This document shows positions 53,043-55,463 of a DNA stretch of 55,463 nucleotides, piece by piece (the first letter of the stretch is position 1; each line of letters starts with the position of its first letter). This DNA is from Ferrimonas sp044433165. Lineage in GTDB: Bacteria > Pseudomonadota > Gammaproteobacteria > Enterobacterales > Shewanellaceae. The stretch lies in assembly GCA_044433165.1 (NCBI GenBank), contig JAWXTX010000004.1, forward strand, positions 1 to 55,463, given 5' to 3'. The notes under the pieces were generated by a model that had not been told where the DNA came from, did not search any database, and saw nothing but the letters and a program-made list of their open reading frames with translations. Made by a program: the position numbers and the translations under genes.

Positions 53043-53405
53043 TTAACGGCTATTAATAAATTGATGCCATTGGTGTAAAAGATGCTCAAAATCAGTTAAA
53101 CCACAGCAGGCTTCGCTTTCGGCATCGTATAATGTTAAGTCTGGATCGTCGTATACAAATTCATCCAACAGAACATTATCCTGAACCAGCACTTCATCAT
53201 GAGTTATTAGCAACCATTGCTCCCGACCCTCTAGGCGCAATGGTTTTTGTTCGCTGTAGGGGCCCAAGGCGAGTTGTTGGAATAAAGATTCAATGGCGGT
53301 ATTGTGGCTGAGTTCATCATTAATAAAACGGCTCAAGGCCTCGTGGCCCATAGATAATTGCACTTGTGGCTCGCAACCAAAAGTTCGGCTAAATTCATAT
53401 TCCAT
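53043..53405 (-). CDS. yacL: YacL family protein (UPF0231)
   Basis: Small cytoplasmic protein of unknown function, 120 residues. Matches YacL in MEYEFSRTFGCEPQVQLSMG HEAL and in the end SEACCGLTDFEHLLHQWHQF, typical of UPF0231. ATG 53405 follows TGGAAGCTTC; the frame is open nine codons further up but without family similarity. Divergent from slyX. Confidence 0.85.
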   Translation of the reverse strand: MEYEFSRTFGCEPQVQLSMGHEALSRFINDELSHNTAIESLFQQLALGPYSEQKPLRLEGREQWLLITHDEVLVQDNVLLDEFVYDDPDLTLYDAESEACCGLTDFEHLLHQWHQFINSR

Positions 53406-53559
53406 GAAGCTTCCATTAGGATCTTCACCCATAGGCGAAAGATTAAATTATAAAAGTGGCATTCGCTGAAATTATATCCTAAGCAACACCAAGAAAGATG
53501 ATTAATCTGCAAACTTCCTAGTAGACTGTGTTGATGATGTATGGAGTGATCTTAACTTT

Positions 53560-53766
53560 ATGATTGAACAGCGATTAGTCGACTTAGAAATGAAAGTAGC
53601 TTATCAAGAAGCCACGATTGAGCAGTTAAATGAAGCGGTTATTGAGCTAAATAATCGACTGGCTCAGCAAACAGAAAAGCTAAAATTATTGGCAGAACGG
53701 GTCAAATCGATGCCGCTAGCCAGTAATCAAGAAGAGAACGACAACGCTCCACCACCGCACTATTAA
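53560..53766 (+). CDS. slyX: SlyX protein
   Basis: Small coiled-coil protein of 68 residues, function unknown. Sequence MIEQRLVDLEMKVAYQEATI, then EQLNEAVIELNNRLAQQTEK, ends in PPPHY as SlyX proteins do. GGAGTGATC lies upstream. A peptide deformylase gene follows 15 bp later and is probably cotranscribed. Confidence 0.93.
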   Translation: MIEQRLVDLEMKVAYQEATIEQLNEAVIELNNRLAQQTEKLKLLAERVKSMPLASNQEENDNAPPPHY

Positions 53767-53781
53767 GAGATTTAAGTCTAT

Positions 53782-54297
53782 ATGGAAGTTAGCACTATAG
53801 CCCAAGTAGGTGCCCCTGTTTTACAAGCCGTTGCCGAACCTGTATTGCAGTTTGATGAGTCGTTGCATTCGTTAGTTAAACGCATGCAAATGATCATGCA
53901 AGAGGCAAACGGGGTTGGTATAGCTGCTCCTCAGATATTTGCGTCTTTGCGCGTGATTATTATCGCATCAAGGCCCAGTGAACGTTATCCAGATGCTCCC
54001 TTGATGGAGTCTATAGTATTGATAAACCCTGAGCTTATCGCTTACAGCGAGGAGATGGTTTTAGGTTGGGAAGGGTGCTTGTCTGTGCCTGACTTGAGAG
54101 GTGAAGTGAATCGCCATCAATGGGTTATTGCAAAATATCAAGATATCTCAGGTCAACAGCATCAGCAAAAATTACAGGGATTCGTCGCCCGTATATTTCA
54201 GCATGAACTGGATCATCTGAATGGTCACATCTTTTTAGATCGGATCAATGATGAGCAAGCGTTAATGTCTACCAGCGAATGGTTGCAGCAGTCGTAA
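53782..54297 (+). CDS. Peptide deformylase (probable paralog)
   Basis: Metal-dependent enzyme removing formyl from nascent proteins, 171 residues. All three motifs are intact: GVGIAAPQ (44-51), EGCLS (97-101) with the metal cysteine, and HELDH (141-145) supplying two metal histidines and the catalytic glutamate. The housekeeping def normally sits beside fmt near the dprA/smg region; this copy follows slyX, so it may be a second deformylase. No symbol is assigned because def, def2 or a def-like name cannot be decided here. Confidence 0.9.
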   Translation: MEVSTIAQVGAPVLQAVAEPVLQFDESLHSLVKRMQMIMQEANGVGIAAPQIFASLRVIIIASRPSERYPDAPLMESIVLINPELIAYSEEMVLGWEGCLSVPDLRGEVNRHQWVIAKYQDISGQQHQQKLQGFVARIFQHELDHLNGHIFLDRINDEQALMSTSEWLQQS

Positions 54298-54997
54298 TCC
54301 GAATCTTGAGTGGGTGTGTTTGCGCACTTGCCTTAACTGGATGCAATTCACTAGGAGCGCTTATGTTCAATGGCGTCAAAGTATTGGAATGAATCCTGCG
54401 CTCTTACAGCAATCACCTTCTAGACCCACCAATCGTTTATTGCATGCCCAAGAAGCAGGGAGAGTTGCTTCTTGGGTGATCCTAAAACGAGAATTGCGTT
54501 TTACCAATAAGCGTTATCGCTTTATGAAGCACAAGAATGGACACCACTGTTTTCCCCTTTCAGAATGACGCGATTAAACCACGACAATTGTTACTTCAGA
54601 TAATGCGTTACCTTGTCAAGGCTCGGTTGATGAGCGGATCTTAGTGCATCAGCAACAATCGATTAATTACCTTTGGCTAGATTAATCTCAGATGGCATTG
54701 GTTGAGTTACGCCGAATTGATAATATACGTCGATTATCATTGATTTTAAATGACTAATTAGCGGTAGCGCATTTTGGCACATGACGGCCTTATTATGATA
54801 AGCTGATCAATAAAAATACTAATAATCGAAAGCATTCAGTGATTTCTCCTTATATTTTGTTTAGTAATGCGATGATTTATCAATTATTATAAAAATATGA
54901 TAGTGCACGTATTGATCTAATCTTGACTGTTTACTAGAAATGATTGCTCATGGGTTAAAATATCAAATGCATTAAGCAATAAAGGTAATCTTTTTTA
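54298..54997 (+). pseudogene. Probable decayed coding sequence after the deformylase gene
   Basis: No intact gene. In one forward frame, 54314-54568 and then 54578-54685 and 54692-54757 read as plausible protein (QSIGMNPALLQQSPSRPTNR; TSDNALPCQGSVDERILVHQ; MALVELRRIDNIRRLSL) separated by stops at 54566, 54575, 54683 and 54758. AGGAG precedes an ATG at 54363, but that frame stops after 9 codons. I do not recognise the family. From 54760 onward the sequence is A+T-rich with nothing visible. Confidence 0.35.
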
Positions 54998-55177
54998 TTG
55001 TTTGAAACAGGTAAAGTTAATTCCAAGCGTGAAGTGCAACTCCCATTGCTCACCAATGGTTTTTATTCAATTGTTGCATTCCCATATTGCAGTTACATTA
55101 ATAAAAACAAAACTCAGTTTGAAATGATGGCAGATTTTAATACGGACTCATCTAATATTTTTGTCGAATCAATATAA
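54998..55177 (+). CDS. Small open frame of unknown status (TTG start)
   Basis: A 59-codon frame, LFETGKVNSKREVQLPLLTN then GFYSIVAFPYCSYINKNKTQ, ending ...FVESI. It has protein-like composition but no ATG and only a weak AAAGG before TTG 54998; a stop lies just upstream. It could be the tail of a broken gene. No family recognised. Confidence 0.25.
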   Translation: MFETGKVNSKREVQLPLLTNGFYSIVAFPYCSYINKNKTQFEMMADFNTDSSNIFVESI

Positions 55178-55229
55178 AGTGTTTTCGCAAAAACATTGTT
55201 AAGAGTTATTATTAAAATAATACGCCTAA

Positions 55230-55463
55230 ATTCAGATAATAAGTGCGACATTCATGGACAGGCGTAGAAGAGGAAGCCAACTGCTGAAAGTGGTACGCTC
55301 TTCTCGCCAAAGAAACAAGCAGTACTACCATGAGTTATCAGTAGTTGACCGAAGGGAGAAGATACCAGATTTCTACCCTTTTGGAATTGGGCGTTTCAAT
55401 CTCTGAAATTGCCCAAAAAGTGAAGTGCCACCGCGCAACAGTTTATCGTGAGTTAAAAAGAAA
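55230..55463 (+). mobile_element. 5' end of an IS30-family insertion sequence (cut by window edge)
   Basis: The last 230 bases hold the start of an IS30-type transposase preceded by a short leader (ttcagataataagtgcgaca region) that probably includes the left terminal repeat. The exact left end cannot be fixed without the right end, which is outside the window. The element follows A+T-rich, gene-poor sequence. Confidence 0.7.
55330..55463 (+). pseudogene. IS30-type transposase fragment with in-frame amber codon
   Basis: From ATG 55330 the frame reads MSYQ, TAG, LTEGRRYQISTLLELGVSIS then EIAQKVKCHRATVYRELKR, matching the N-terminal helix-turn-helix of IS30 transposases, which normally begin MSYxxLTxxERYQI. 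The TAG at 55342-55344 replaces the fifth codon, and GRRY stands where the family has ERY. Unless translation starts at the TTG right after the stop, this copy is dead. The gene runs off the window. Confidence 0.75.

Overview
The window reads as chromosome of a Gram-negative gammaproteobacterium of the Vibrio/Shewanella/Aeromonas type. The evidence is the gene content: an acidic-tailed ObgE next to folA, argR divergent from mdh, YacL and SlyX, an enterobacterial-style S10-spc-alpha ribosomal block, pentaheme NrfA, and several outer-membrane proteins. I cannot name the genus. The first gene and the last element are cut by the window edges, and an assembly gap of 10 N lies at 47029-47038.

Layout. 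(1) 1-5121: end of obgE, folA, then a chemoreceptor, a porin-like barrel and a small PstS-like periplasmic protein. (2) 5283-24132: an exopolysaccharide locus. A leftward, tightly overlapping arm encodes a flippase, a polymerase, three glycosyltransferase genes (one a GT4-WecG/TagA fusion) and a secreted carbohydrate-active protein. A rightward arm supplies GDP-mannose precursors (ManC, ManB), the priming transferase (WcaJ-like), an outer-membrane beta-barrel, a short Wza-like export protein and a Wzc-like tyrosine kinase/co-polymerase. A membrane O-acyltransferase converges on the leftward arm. (3) 24283-38144: S10, spc and alpha operons in canonical order, ending with rpoA-rplQ. The S10 leader, a terminator plus a new promoter between S10 and spc, an S8-type hairpin at rplE and the S4-type pseudoknot at rpsM are visible. 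(4) 38708-47601: a leftward operon for a large repeat adhesin with its own type I secretion system (LapB/LapC/TolC-like) and an OmpA-like lipoprotein. The adhesin carries near-identical 297-bp tandem repeats, broken by the assembly gap, and has no RTX repeats. (5) 47841-54297: argR, mdh, amtB and glnK with a sigma54/NtrC-type control region, nrfA, yacL, slyX and a peptide deformylase. (6) 54298-55463: about 900 bp of A+T-rich, apparently decayed sequence, then the 5' end of an IS30-type element whose transposase has an amber codon at position 5.

Functionally, regions 2 and 4 form a surface/biofilm module: a mannose-containing polysaccharide is plausible from ManC/ManB, together with a large secreted adhesin. 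The rest is housekeeping. The most unusual items are the polysaccharide arm (GT4-WecG fusion and an unassigned alpha/alpha-barrel enzyme), the adhesin without RTX repeats or an obvious LapG site, and the well-formed nitrogen-control region at glnK-amtB. I found no clear evidence of a wholly new defence or mobile system.
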